A stretch of 9,729 bases of DNA from Actinobacteria bacterium UBA3086 (GCA_002367305.1 DFBG01000119.1:1-9729); one strand, 5' to 3'; counted from the stretch's first letter, positions 1-7,061 are shown. Notes: generated from the sequence alone by a model not told the origin. Translations and numbers: made by a program.

Positions 1-165
1 CTCGTGGCCATTACGGCCATCGCAAGGAAGATCATCGTGCTCAACATCGACAAGTACGACCCGGTCACCATTATTGGGTTGGCAGCCATCGTCGTCGCCC
101 TCGGCGTGGGCTACTACCTCGTCTCCAAGTTCGACACCGTCTCCTGTGACTGGGAGGAAGAGTGA
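1..165 (+). CDS. PsiE-family membrane protein, 3' end only
   Basis: Frame 1 is open from the window edge to the TGA at 163-165, giving the last 54 residues of a protein whose start lies outside. The visible part begins LVAITAIARKIIVLNIDKYD, followed by a hydrophobic helix (about residues 24-42) and a short acidic tail ending DWEEE. The ARK-(I/V)IVL segment, then a D/K-rich turn, then a final IIGLAAIVVALGVGYYL-type helix, is how I recall the C-terminal end of the PsiE family (phosphate-starvation-inducible protein E), a small integral membrane protein of unknown biochemical role. Family assignment is from memory of the pattern. The gene is convergent with the next one, with 23 bp between stop codons and no convincing terminator. 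Being cut at the edge, it may carry other domains upstream that cannot be judged. Confidence 0.72.
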   Translation, partial: LVAITAIARKIIVLNIDKYDPVTIIGLAAIVVALGVGYYLVSKFDTVSCDWEEE

Positions 166-188
166 GGCGCCTGTGCTTCGCGGTGACC

Positions 189-3100
189 TCAGTCTAGGGC
201 GCCAGTCAGTGCTTCTCGGGTGGCTGGAGCGATCGCTTGTTCACCGCCGATGAACCGGTACTCACCTATCCAGTCGTGCCTCTCGGTGAGTGCTGCTATG
301 ACGGCCGGATCCGCACTTGACCCCCTTGTGAGCAGCATGACGGAGCTCGACCTAGCCTGAATGGGCCCGGCAGCAAGCGCGTCAGGGAAGTTCTCCCCGG
401 TGGCGAACGCAACGCCGTTCCAGCCGAGTCCGTTCTCGACAGCGAATCGCGCCGTGGCAAGTGATGTCGCATAGCGATCGGAGCCGGAGAGTCGTGTTAC
501 GTGACCCGAGCCGAACCTCGTCTGAAGGGCTTGTTCGGTAGTGGCATTGATGGCGCTGTTGCCGCCCAGGATGACCACGTCGGTGACGCCTGCCATGTCC
601 ATGGTATCGATCGTCTCGGCAGATAGACCGCTGGGCCCCGCAAGGAAGGTGGGCCACCCCTTTGAGGCGGAGAGGGGACTCGCGCTGAGTGCGTCCGGGA
701 ACTGCAGGCCCGTGGCGACGAATGCCGTTCCATCGTATGAGCCAGCGTGGCCACGGATGACCTTCAAGGCCACATTGTTCGCTGTCTCGAACCTGTCGGA
801 TCCTGAGATCCGCAGAACGTTCTCGCCGCCGACGAGGCCCGCCACATCATCTTCGACAGACTGCGAAACGGCGCTCGTGCCCCCTAGGATGAAGACGAAC
901 TCCGGATCGAGTTCCTGAATGCGCGTTCTGACAGCCAAGGGGATGCTGTCGGGAAGTGTGGGCAACAGAATTCCGTCGTACACCCCGGCCAACGCTGCGC
1001 CTCCCAGTGCATCCGGCCAGTTCATACCGGTTGTCAGTACTACGGTACGGGGGGTCCTGACGCCATAGTTGCGACTGAGTTCAACCGCTGTCCCGAATCG
1101 GTCTGTGCCCATGAATGGACTGGGGTCTGCTGTTTCAGGAAATGCGCCTGTCACGGACCAGTCCAGTTGGTAGCCGCTAGATTCTGCGTCGCCAGCGGCG
1201 ATCATCACGTGGTAGGTGCCACCACGCCCTCGAGGAACCCGGTATGTGAGGTCCAATGGGTAGGGTCCGGCAAGGGTCTGTGCGACCGCGGGCTCGATTG
1301 GCCAGTTCGGTGGGAGTAGCCAGAGTTCGAACTCTGTTCCGGGTGCTGCATTCAGCGAGACGTCGATCACATCGTCGCGTATCAGATCAATGGAGAAGCA
1401 GTCAGCGGCATCGCCCGAAGGATTGAGGGAATCAGTGAATGGACTTGCCGGCAGGGGAGCTCCGGGCACATGGTCGTCCTGCTGAGGTGGGCTTCCGTTC
1501 TCTGTCCACCACGACACCCCGTAGTCGCCCGTGCCCCCGTTGGACACCACCCCGATCATCCAGCGATCACCATCGGTTGACCGAACCCATCGATTGAGAG
1601 AGACGGGTTGTCCCGACGAGGTCGCGGTCCCCCTCGTACCCTCTCCGTCTGTGAGGATGACCGTGAACTCGGTCCCCGGCTCTCCGGTGAGCGTCAGTCC
1701 TATGGTGTCACCAACTTCGACGCCGTCGACATAGTGCCAGTCACATTCATCCGACTCCGCGTCGAGGGAGTCTGAAAGCAGCCCGGCAGGCATGGGTATT
1801 CCGGGGAAGAGGTCGTCACCATCGGTGGTCGTGACATCGAGGGTGTAACCACCGGAACTGAACAGCGCGGCTGTGTCCAGATAGTAGGTCCCGCCTTGTC
1901 CTAGCGGAACAGTGTAGGTGAGCGAATCAGTGCGGGTCTCGCTTTCGCCGGCGGCAACCGCTCCTGTGAAGAACTCAGTGGAACCTGCTGGGTAGAGCCA
2001 TAGGCCGAAGTTCGTACCCGGATCCCCAGTGAGGTCGGCAGTGATGGTGTCTCCTCCACTGAGCTCGATCCTTCGCAGGTCATGGGCATCGGCGACCTTG
2101 TGCAGTCGATCCTCGAAGTGCTGCTGGCCTAGGATGGTTCCGGGGAAGGCGTCGTCGGGCTCAATCATCAGACCTGGCCCAACACTCTTGTATACGCCGT
2201 AGGAGCTGTCGGACGTCCACGTCTGCAGCCAAAGAAAGTAGGTGCCACCCCGCGATAAGGGAACTGTGTACTCGAGCGAGCGGGGGTACTCACCGGTGAG
2301 TGAGACGGCAACGGCATCGGAGAGGTCCTCGAAGTCCCACGGCAGGAGATACGCCCGGATGTCCTCGGCGCTCCCTCCGCTTACATCGATTTGAACTGTC
2401 TCGCCCGCCTCGAGCTGGAAGTTATATATATCCCACGGGTCACTTGCAAGCGTCAGGTCACCGTTGGTCCATGAGCCGTCATAAGCCCTTCCGGGCAGAA
2501 CGTCATCGGAGTCGACCGAGTCTTGGATGCCGAGCGCGATGGGGTGCCCGGTGCCGTCATGGAACATGGGATTCTGATACTTATCGTCGAACATGCCACT
2601 GTAGCCCCACGCCTGATACCTGATCACACGCGGTGAAGCCCAGCGAAACGCCTCTTCGGCACTGACGGCGCCATCGTTGTCCAGGTCCGCTTCCGACTCG
2701 GACAGCGCGCGTGTGAAGTAGAAACTGAACACCGAGGAGTTCAGTTTCTCGTACCTCCAGCTGAGTTCATCCTCCTGAGATGAGGTGACGACCTGGATTC
2801 CCGGACCACTGATGTCCGAGAACGGAGACACATCTGTGGTGATGGACTCAGGCTCGAGTTCGTCATCGATATGGCCACCGCTGTGGCAGGCGTCGACGAC
2901 CACGACGATGTTCTGCGATTCGAGTCTATCCAGCAGTTGGCGCAGGGTGTCGTCCCGAATGTAGCCGTCCCATGCGCAGAGAACCTCATCCAGCCCGTCA
3001 TCCTCATCCAAAGGTGCGGCGTCGGCCACCACACCACCATGACCAGTGAAATAGATGAACACGGTGGAACTCGATGATTCCAGGGGATCGAGCCAGTCGG

Positions 3101-3386
3101 TGATTGCCCTCGCTATTCCGTCCACGTGGGCGGCATTGTCCTCAAGGTGCAGGATGTTCTCAGGCAGAAACTCGCAATCGTCTATGAGCGTCTGCACGAT
3201 TTGGTCATCGGTATCGGCTACCCAGGACCTATCCTGGGTGTCCCCCGGGTAGTCGGCGACGCCAATCACGATCGCATAGCGATCGCTCGCCGCAAACGCA
3301 CTCGGTGGCTCGGTGAGGATCGGGGCTGCTGACAGAAGCAGCAGGCAGGCGGTCACGCTGAGGAGTAGGTTCCGAGGAGTTCTCAT
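189..3386 (-). CDS. Secreted caspase-like peptidase with pre-peptidase-like domains and C-terminal cell-wall-binding repeats
   Basis: 1065 residues from the ATG at 3386. A Sec signal peptide covers residues 1-32 (MRTPRN, hydrophobic LLLSVTACLLLLSAAP, probable cut AFA|AS). Residues 36-225 form a caspase/metacaspase-like (clan CD, C14-type) fold: RYAIVIGVADYP strand, IYFTGHGG with catalytic His116, VVVVDACHSGG with catalytic Cys167. Residues 234-245 (DLDNDGAVSAEE) make a canonical 12-residue EF-hand loop (D234, D236, D238, S242, E245), suggesting calcium binding. Four beta-rich pre-peptidase-like units follow, each opening with DDxxPG (about 294-400, 411-520, 524-628, 637-745). The C-terminus has three CWB2 repeats (about 761-855, 860-960, 967-1063) with SGSDR(F/Y)xTA, (F/W)PDAL and ILGG motifs; in clostridia such repeats hold proteins on wall polymers. 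The product is therefore probably an extracellular, wall-attached cysteine peptidase, perhaps calcium-controlled. Substrate is unknown. A TTG 4 codons upstream (3398) is in frame but overlaps the Shine-Dalgarno sequence and delays the signal peptide, so the ATG is preferred. Confidence 0.9.
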   Translation of the reverse strand: MRTPRNLLLSVTACLLLLSAAPILTEPPSAFAASDRYAIVIGVADYPGDTQDRSWVADTDDQIVQTLIDDCEFLPENILHLEDNAAHVDGIARAITDWLDPLESSSSTVFIYFTGHGGVVADAAPLDEDDGLDEVLCAWDGYIRDDTLRQLLDRLESQNIVVVVDACHSGGHIDDELEPESITTDVSPFSDISGPGIQVVTSSQEDELSWRYEKLNSSVFSFYFTRALSESEADLDNDGAVSAEEAFRWASPRVIRYQAWGYSGMFDDKYQNPMFHDGTGHPIALGIQDSVDSDDVLPGRAYDGSWTNGDLTLASDPWDIYNFQLEAGETVQIDVSGGSAEDIRAYLLPWDFEDLSDAVAVSLTGEYPRSLEYTVPLSRGGTYFLWLQTWTSDSSYGVYKSVGPGLMIEPDDAFPGTILGQQHFEDRLHKVADAHDLRRIELSGGDTITADLTGDPGTNFGLWLYPAGSTEFFTGAVAAGESETRTDSLTYTVPLGQGGTYYLDTAALFSSGGYTLDVTTTDGDDLFPGIPMPAGLLSDSLDAESDECDWHYVDGVEVGDTIGLTLTGEPGTEFTVILTDGEGTRGTATSSGQPVSLNRWVRSTDGDRWMIGVVSNGGTGDYGVSWWTENGSPPQQDDHVPGAPLPASPFTDSLNPSGDAADCFSIDLIRDDVIDVSLNAAPGTEFELWLLPPNWPIEPAVAQTLAGPYPLDLTYRVPRGRGGTYHVMIAAGDAESSGYQLDWSVTGAFPETADPSPFMGTDRFGTAVELSRNYGVRTPRTVVLTTGMNWPDALGGAALAGVYDGILLPTLPDSIPLAVRTRIQELDPEFVFILGGTSAVSQSVEDDVAGLVGGENVLRISGSDRFETANNVALKVIRGHAGSYDGTAFVATGLQFPDALSASPLSASKGWPTFLAGPSGLSAETIDTMDMAGVTDVVILGGNSAINATTEQALQTRFGSGHVTRLSGSDRYATSLATARFAVENGLGWNGVAFATGENFPDALAAGPIQARSSSVMLLTRGSSADPAVIAALTERHDWIGEYRFIGGEQAIAPATREALTGALD

Positions 3387-3389
3387 GGG

Positions 3390-3396
3390 ACCTCCC
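3390..3396 (-). promoter_or_regulatory. Ribosome binding site that fixes the ATG start at 3386
   Basis: Read on the minus strand, GGGAGGT is followed by CCC and then ATG. The spacing is short (3-4 nt), but no Shine-Dalgarno sequence precedes the alternative TTG at 3398, whose last base lies inside this motif. The run ACCCCC just upstream could pair with GGAGGT (5 pairs, one mismatch, TTTG loop) and partly hide the site; that pairing is inference. Confidence 0.55.
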
Positions 3397-3419
3397 AAAG
3401 GGGGTGAGCCGAGAATCTC

Positions 3420-3425
3420 AGTATA
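3420..3425 (-). promoter_or_regulatory. Predicted -10 box (TATACT) of the caspase-like gene
   Basis: On the minus strand TATACT lies 33 nt upstream of the ATG at 3386, placing the transcript start near 3413 and giving a leader of about 27 nt that contains the Shine-Dalgarno sequence. The -35 position for a 17-nt spacer (3443-3448, CTGAGC on the minus strand) is a poor match to TTGACA and falls in the left arm of the inverted repeat at 3441-3476. That suggests an activator-dependent or repressible promoter. The same TATACT hexamer precedes two other genes in this window. Confidence 0.5.
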
Positions 3426-3440
3426 CCCAAGAGACGCATG

Positions 3441-3476
3441 TGGCTCAGGCGCCGCAGAGGGCGATAGCCTGAGCCA
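3441..3476. promoter_or_regulatory. Perfect inverted repeat in the divergent control region (operator or RNA hairpin)
   Basis: TGGCTCAGGC (3441-3450) is exactly complementary to GCCTGAGCCA (3467-3476), separated by 16 nt that can add a smaller inner stem (GCC 3451-3453 with GGC 3460-3462, or CGCC/GGCG on the minus strand). It sits between two divergent genes, with one arm over the expected -35 region of the caspase-like gene and about 110 nt upstream of the cytochrome start. It could be a regulator binding site serving both genes, or a structured leader of the cytochrome transcript. I do not recognise a known riboswitch class in it. The arms are certain; the function is inferred. Confidence 0.55.
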
Positions 3477-3585
3477 ACTAAACTAAATTTCCCTAAGTTT
3501 GCTTCAGTTCTATTCAGATTGGCCGATATTGTAAGAATGACGCTCAATAGGGATGCGTCTACTGGTGCATGGGGGTTAACTGAAT

Positions 3586-6500
3586 ATGGGCGATCCGGAA
3601 CAGTCGGCCAGTGATTCACATGGCGAATCAGGAATAGTAGCGGAGGCAGTGTGGCGCCGACGCGTCGTGATCGCATTCGTTCTCGGGTTCCTGCTCGGGG
3701 GACTCAGTCTCGGTCTCTTTCTCACATATCTGCCCAGCCCGAACGTTCGGGCATCCTCCACGGACAAAGTCGTGGTTGTCGAGGTCGCGAGTGAGGCGAC
3801 GAATACGGTCGTTCCTGAGAGCGGAGAGCTCGTCCAGCCGCTCTATCGGATACTCCACGACACGCCGGTCGACTGCTCGACGTGTCATCTCCCCGGACAC
3901 CTCATGTTGGCCCCTTGCAAAGACTGTCACACCAGTTACAAGAACGGCTGGGTGACCGTTCACCCGAGATACACGAACTGCAGCTCCTGTCACTCGAAAC
4001 CGAGCGATCACTACCCCGGTACCTGTTCCATATGCCATCGGAACACAGGCTCGTTCCGCGATGTCAGCTACATGCATGACAGCAACGCGGTGTGTGCCGG
4101 ATGCCACACGCCGGGGCACGATGACAAAGGCGAGGACTGCTCCACATGTCACCCGAATCTGGGGACTGACTGGCGCTTCGTCCACGAGGATCGACTCGAC
4201 TGCGGGTCCTGTCATGATCGTCCCGAGAACCACTATGGATACAGTTGCGAATCCTGTCACGTCCCACCGGTCGCGGATACCCCCTCATGGGGCATTGGCT
4301 GCAACGTCTCGGGATGCCACACCTCTGAGCCGATCGACGCACATGTCCCCGATGCCGCGAACGATCGGTGCATTGGCTGCCATGACGCGGGTAATCTGGC
4401 AAAGATCCACTTGGACGCAAAGCAGACCGCCCCTGACGGCACCATGCATGTCTCATGCCTCGTCTGTCACGACCCTTCGGCGCAGCCGATCACCAAGGAC
4501 TGCGCGGTCTGCCATGCTGACAAGGGTCCCGATCATGGCAACCTGGAGATCATCCACATGTCGACTCCTTCGGATGAGACAGTCGAGGTTCTGGGTACCG
4601 TTTACGGGCCCTTGGAATGCTCGTCCTGCCATGCACTGCAGATCGTCACCGAGCACGGTCGTCCCACGAGTTCCTCCGTGTTCAAGGAATGTACGACCTG
4701 CCATCCGAACCCACGGCAGAGCTTCGGCGCCTGGGAGAAGGGCTGCGTCCAGAGCGGTTGCCACGGCACTATCGGGGCCTACCCGCAGCATGGCGAGATC
4801 GACGCGGCGCACACACCACTCCCGGAGAACGTGAACTGCGCCGGCTCTCGGTGCCATGGAGGCGATCTTGCGTCGGTGCACGCCGGGACCGCCATCGAGA
4901 TGCCACTTGAGGGGACCACGAAGAGCTCGTGCATGATCTGTCATGACGACGAGACGGTCCCAACCGACAAGAACTGCAACAGCTGCCATGACGGAAAGAC
5001 CGATGCGGACGGCGATGTCGTACTGCACGGATTCAAGGCCGAGAACCATCTGGCTAATCCGGCTGACGACCATATTCTCTTCGACAGCATCGACTACGGG
5101 TCGTTCGCGTGTGACGCCTGCCATGAGATGGCCATCGATGTTGAGCACGAAAAGACGACCTCGAGCAGTACAGGACAGACGTGCGTGAACTGTCACGATC
5201 TACCCAGGGACAGCTTCGAGACCTGGGACAAGGGCTGCGTCCAGGGCGGTTGCCATACGTTGGCGACGCCCCAGGAGCAGCATGTGGAGGCCGAGTCCGA
5301 TCACCAGGTGACTGCCGATGAGGCTGCCTCGTGCGAGACTGCCGGCTGTCACGCGGGTAACCGGGCCTCTCTCCATCTGAGCGCTGAGACTACGGTCGGC
5401 GTGGAGCCGCGAATATCATGCATGGTGTGCCATGGAGACGGTGTTCCCGCTTCGGCCACGTGTCCCGACTGCCATACGGTGGCTCACGCCGAACCCGACC
5501 ACACACCCGGGCGGGCCAGTTGTCAGCTCTCCGGATGTCACGATCAGACGGTCGAGGATACGCACGGGGTCTGTGACAGGTGTCATTTCCAGCCGACACC
5601 ACTGCCCGATGACACGGATTGTCTGAACTGCCACACCATAAAGACGGAACACGAGGCGGCGGATGCGCTGCACACGGGAGACGTCACGGGGTCGAATTGG
5701 CGTAGCAGGTGGAACCCCACCTGCGGAGGTGTCGGTAACTATGACTTCGTCGGACTCTGTCATGACGTGGCCAATGTGATGGATCTCCACGTGAACATGC
5801 ACGACGGGTCGGATGGGTGCCCCACCTGTCATGACGGGGCGGTTGCTCCCACCACTACCTGTGTGACCTGCCATCAAAAAAACAGCGCTCCTGCGAATGG
5901 GGTAGGGCTTGGGTTCACCTCGTACATGCATCACAACAACAACAAGTTCGTGGCAGATCAGCTCGAGGTCGCCGAGGGCTCGTACTACACCACCGCACCA
6001 GTGAGCGGATGGGACGACACTGTCACCAACTACGACTGCCAGTTCTGCCACTACAACTTCTTCCTCTGGGGAGGAAAACCTACTCCCCCCGAGCCGAGAA
6101 GTCCGTACGCGGGCGACTCCATGTGGTATGCGGGACTTCGGTCAGTTGCGGGTGCAGCGAAAGACACCACACTCGGTGTCGGAGTGTTCTCTGCGACCGA
6201 CTCGCTCGAGTTGGAGTACATGGTGAACTATCAGACGTATGCGGGATATGACTACGGATACTCGGAGGTCACCACCGACAGCGTCACTTGGATCACCGTT
6301 CCGGGGAACATCACATCGGCCGACCCCGTGAGCTCCCGTCACCTAGGGAACGGCATCGAGGGAGACTCAGGTGGGTGGGTGCGGGCGACCTTCGATCTCT
6401 CGGCCTACGCAGGGCAGGACATAGAGGTCAGACTGCGCTACAAGACGAGCTACTACGGTACGTCCCTCTTCGGCTATGCCGTCGACGACATAGTGGTGAG

Positions 6501-6618
6501 GGATGCTAGCGGGACACTGTTCAGCAACGATGCTGAGTCCGCTGATATGCCGACTATGTACTGGCGACGTACGGGGAGCTATCCTCCCGCGTACCTCCCG
6601 GACGACCCGAACAACTGA
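3586..6618 (+). CDS. Membrane-anchored giant multiheme cytochrome c (up to 31 haem sites) with C-terminal beta-sandwich domain
   Basis: 1010 residues. Residues 1-26 are polar and end in RRR, followed by one hydrophobic helix (27-49): an uncleaved signal anchor with the rest outside. Haem-binding motifs run from residue 97 to 822: 24 CxxCH, six Cx4CH (starting C239, C387, C418, C551, C583, C646) and one probable CX11CH (C713...C725-H726), so up to 31 covalent haems. Scattered His residues (VHP, IHL, IHM) could serve as second axial ligands. Residues 345-468 and 509-630 are a tandem duplication. Residues about 842-1000 carry no Cys and resemble the jelly-roll domain found in immune inhibitor A-type M6 peptidases (GYDYGYSEVTTDSVTW, SGGWVRATFDLSAYAGQ, YAVDDIVV); this probably contacts glycan, protein or another surface partner. 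Likely role: long-range electron transfer from the membrane across the wall to an extracellular acceptor or partner cytochrome. Partners are not in the window. The start is preceded by a weak GGGGGT about 10 nt upstream. A hairpin follows the stop, so it appears to be a single-gene transcript, divergent from the caspase-like gene. Confidence 0.93.
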   Translation: MGDPEQSASDSHGESGIVAEAVWRRRVVIAFVLGFLLGGLSLGLFLTYLPSPNVRASSTDKVVVVEVASEATNTVVPESGELVQPLYRILHDTPVDCSTCHLPGHLMLAPCKDCHTSYKNGWVTVHPRYTNCSSCHSKPSDHYPGTCSICHRNTGSFRDVSYMHDSNAVCAGCHTPGHDDKGEDCSTCHPNLGTDWRFVHEDRLDCGSCHDRPENHYGYSCESCHVPPVADTPSWGIGCNVSGCHTSEPIDAHVPDAANDRCIGCHDAGNLAKIHLDAKQTAPDGTMHVSCLVCHDPSAQPITKDCAVCHADKGPDHGNLEIIHMSTPSDETVEVLGTVYGPLECSSCHALQIVTEHGRPTSSSVFKECTTCHPNPRQSFGAWEKGCVQSGCHGTIGAYPQHGEIDAAHTPLPENVNCAGSRCHGGDLASVHAGTAIEMPLEGTTKSSCMICHDDETVPTDKNCNSCHDGKTDADGDVVLHGFKAENHLANPADDHILFDSIDYGSFACDACHEMAIDVEHEKTTSSSTGQTCVNCHDLPRDSFETWDKGCVQGGCHTLATPQEQHVEAESDHQVTADEAASCETAGCHAGNRASLHLSAETTVGVEPRISCMVCHGDGVPASATCPDCHTVAHAEPDHTPGRASCQLSGCHDQTVEDTHGVCDRCHFQPTPLPDDTDCLNCHTIKTEHEAADALHTGDVTGSNWRSRWNPTCGGVGNYDFVGLCHDVANVMDLHVNMHDGSDGCPTCHDGAVAPTTTCVTCHQKNSAPANGVGLGFTSYMHHNNNKFVADQLEVAEGSYYTTAPVSGWDDTVTNYDCQFCHYNFFLWGGKPTPPEPRSPYAGDSMWYAGLRSVAGAAKDTTLGVGVFSATDSLELEYMVNYQTYAGYDYGYSEVTTDSVTWITVPGNITSADPVSSRHLGNGIEGDSGGWVRATFDLSAYAGQDIEVRLRYKTSYYGTSLFGYAVDDIVVRDASGTLFSNDAESADMPTMYWRRTGSYPPAYLPDDPNN
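4618..5475 (+). repeat. Tandem duplication of a six-haem module inside the cytochrome gene
   Basis: Residues 345-468 (4618-4989) and 509-630 (5110-5475) share the same motif order: CxxCH, CxxCH, Cx4CH, Cx4CH, CxxCH, CxxCH. They also share landmarks such as (E/D)KGCVQ(S/G)GCH and SSCMICHD / SCMVCHG. At DNA level 4730-4763 and 5222-5255 agree at 32 of 34 positions. Related but more diverged tails (CxnCH, then a (V/I/L)H segment, then two CxxCH) occur at residues 262-310 and 713-763, so the protein seems to have grown by repeated module copying. Confidence 0.8.
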
Positions 6619-6625
6619 TAGGCGT

Positions 6626-6650
6626 GTGGGGCCCACATAGTGGGCCCCAC
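6626..6650 (+). terminator. Strong GC-rich hairpin after the cytochrome gene
   Basis: GTGGGGCCCAC (6626-6636) and GTGGGCCCCAC (6640-6650) form a perfect 11-bp stem with a 3-nt ATA loop, starting 8 nt after the TGA at 6616-6618. No T-run follows (CGCTATACT). It is therefore a non-canonical, T-less terminator or a 3'-end stabiliser, as is frequent in high-GC actinobacteria. It ends just 3 nt before the -10 box of the next gene. Confidence 0.7.
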
Positions 6651-6653
6651 CGC

Positions 6654-6659
6654 TATACT
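6654..6659 (+). promoter_or_regulatory. Predicted -10 box of a leaderless promoter (YbaN/DUF454 gene)
   Basis: TATACT ends exactly 6 nt before the GTG at 6666, which places +1 on the first base of the start codon. There is no Shine-Dalgarno sequence. The expected -35 position (6631-6636) lies inside the preceding hairpin and does not match TTGACA. Confidence 0.6.
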
Positions 6660-6665
6660 CGGCAT

Positions 6666-7061
6666 GTGAACATTCGAGGGCTCAGAAAGTACGTGCTGCT
6701 CGCCTGCGGCTGGTTGTCGTTCGGGCTGGGCATTGTCGGCATGTTCCTGCCGATTCTGCCCACCGCGCCATTCATCCTGCTGGCCGCCGCATGCTTCATG
6801 CGCAGCTCGGAGTCGCTCCATCGCTGGCTCGTTGAGCACCCGACGTTCGGCATCCACATCAAGGACTACCTGGACGGCCGAGGCCTTCGGCGACGGTCCA
6901 AGGTGGTGGCACTTCTCACCCTATGGGCGAGCGTGTCCGTATCCGTGCTGCTGCTCGTGCCGCTCTTGGCCATCGACATCGCGATAGTCGTCATTGCCGC
7001 AGCGGTCACCGTTTACATCCTGCGGTTGCCCACGTGCGACGAGTTCGCTCCTACTCGGTGA
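6666..7061 (+). CDS. YbaN/DUF454-family inner membrane protein
   Basis: 131 residues from the GTG at 6666 (NIRGLRKYVLLACGWLS). The frame is open back to 6624, but those codons would run through the hairpin and promoter, so GTG is chosen. An ATG at 6664 is in another frame and is stopped at once (ATGTGA). The first hydrophobic stretch carries the family signature GxxGMFLPILPTAPFILLAA (about residues 22-41), followed by CFMRSSESLHRWL and HPTFGIHIKDY. A second hydrophobic region of one or two helices covers about 80-119. The length is normal for DUF454. E. coli YbaN is an inner-membrane protein of unknown biochemical function, and none is proposed here. It probably has its own leaderless transcript, and its 3' end overlaps that of the opposing gene by 11 bp. 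Confidence 0.88.
   Translation: MNIRGLRKYVLLACGWLSFGLGIVGMFLPILPTAPFILLAAACFMRSSESLHRWLVEHPTFGIHIKDYLDGRGLRRRSKVVALLTLWASVSVSVLLLVPLLAIDIAIVVIAAAVTVYILRLPTCDEFAPTR

Noticed and set aside
163..203. TGAGG...CCTCA and paired GGCGCC motifs between the first two convergent genes as a two-way terminator
   Set aside because: Only 5-6 bp arms with long loops and no T-run; too weak to call.
229..238. AGCGATCGCT copies at 229-238 and 3278-3287 and TGCGATCGCA near 8642-8651 as HIP1-like repeats
   Set aside because: Three GC-rich palindromes in 9.7 kb, two inside a coding sequence; not enough to call an element.
3387..3398. Upstream TTG start for the caspase-like gene
   Set aside because: The TTG overlaps the GGGAGGT ribosome site and has none of its own; the ATG at 3386 gives a clean signal peptide.
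3431..3585. Possible c-di-GMP or other riboswitch upstream of the cytochrome
   Set aside because: Such switches precede some multiheme cytochrome genes, but I cannot match the conserved core bases of any class here; kept only as an inverted repeat.
4061..4834. 257-residue plus-strand frame inside the cytochrome gene
   Set aside because: Arg/Thr/Ser/Pro-rich composition in the +1 frame of a clearly coding region, with no independent start signals.
3868..5870. Regularly recurring TGTCA(C/T)/TGCCA(C/T) strings resembling a repeat array
   Set aside because: They encode the Cys-His of successive haem motifs in frame; not CRISPR or satellite DNA.
3628..6051. Several long minus-strand frames (for example 3628-4260, 4453-5196, 5416-6051)
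   Set aside because: They mirror the cytochrome gene, whose haem motifs prove the plus strand is coding; they are by-products of codon bias.
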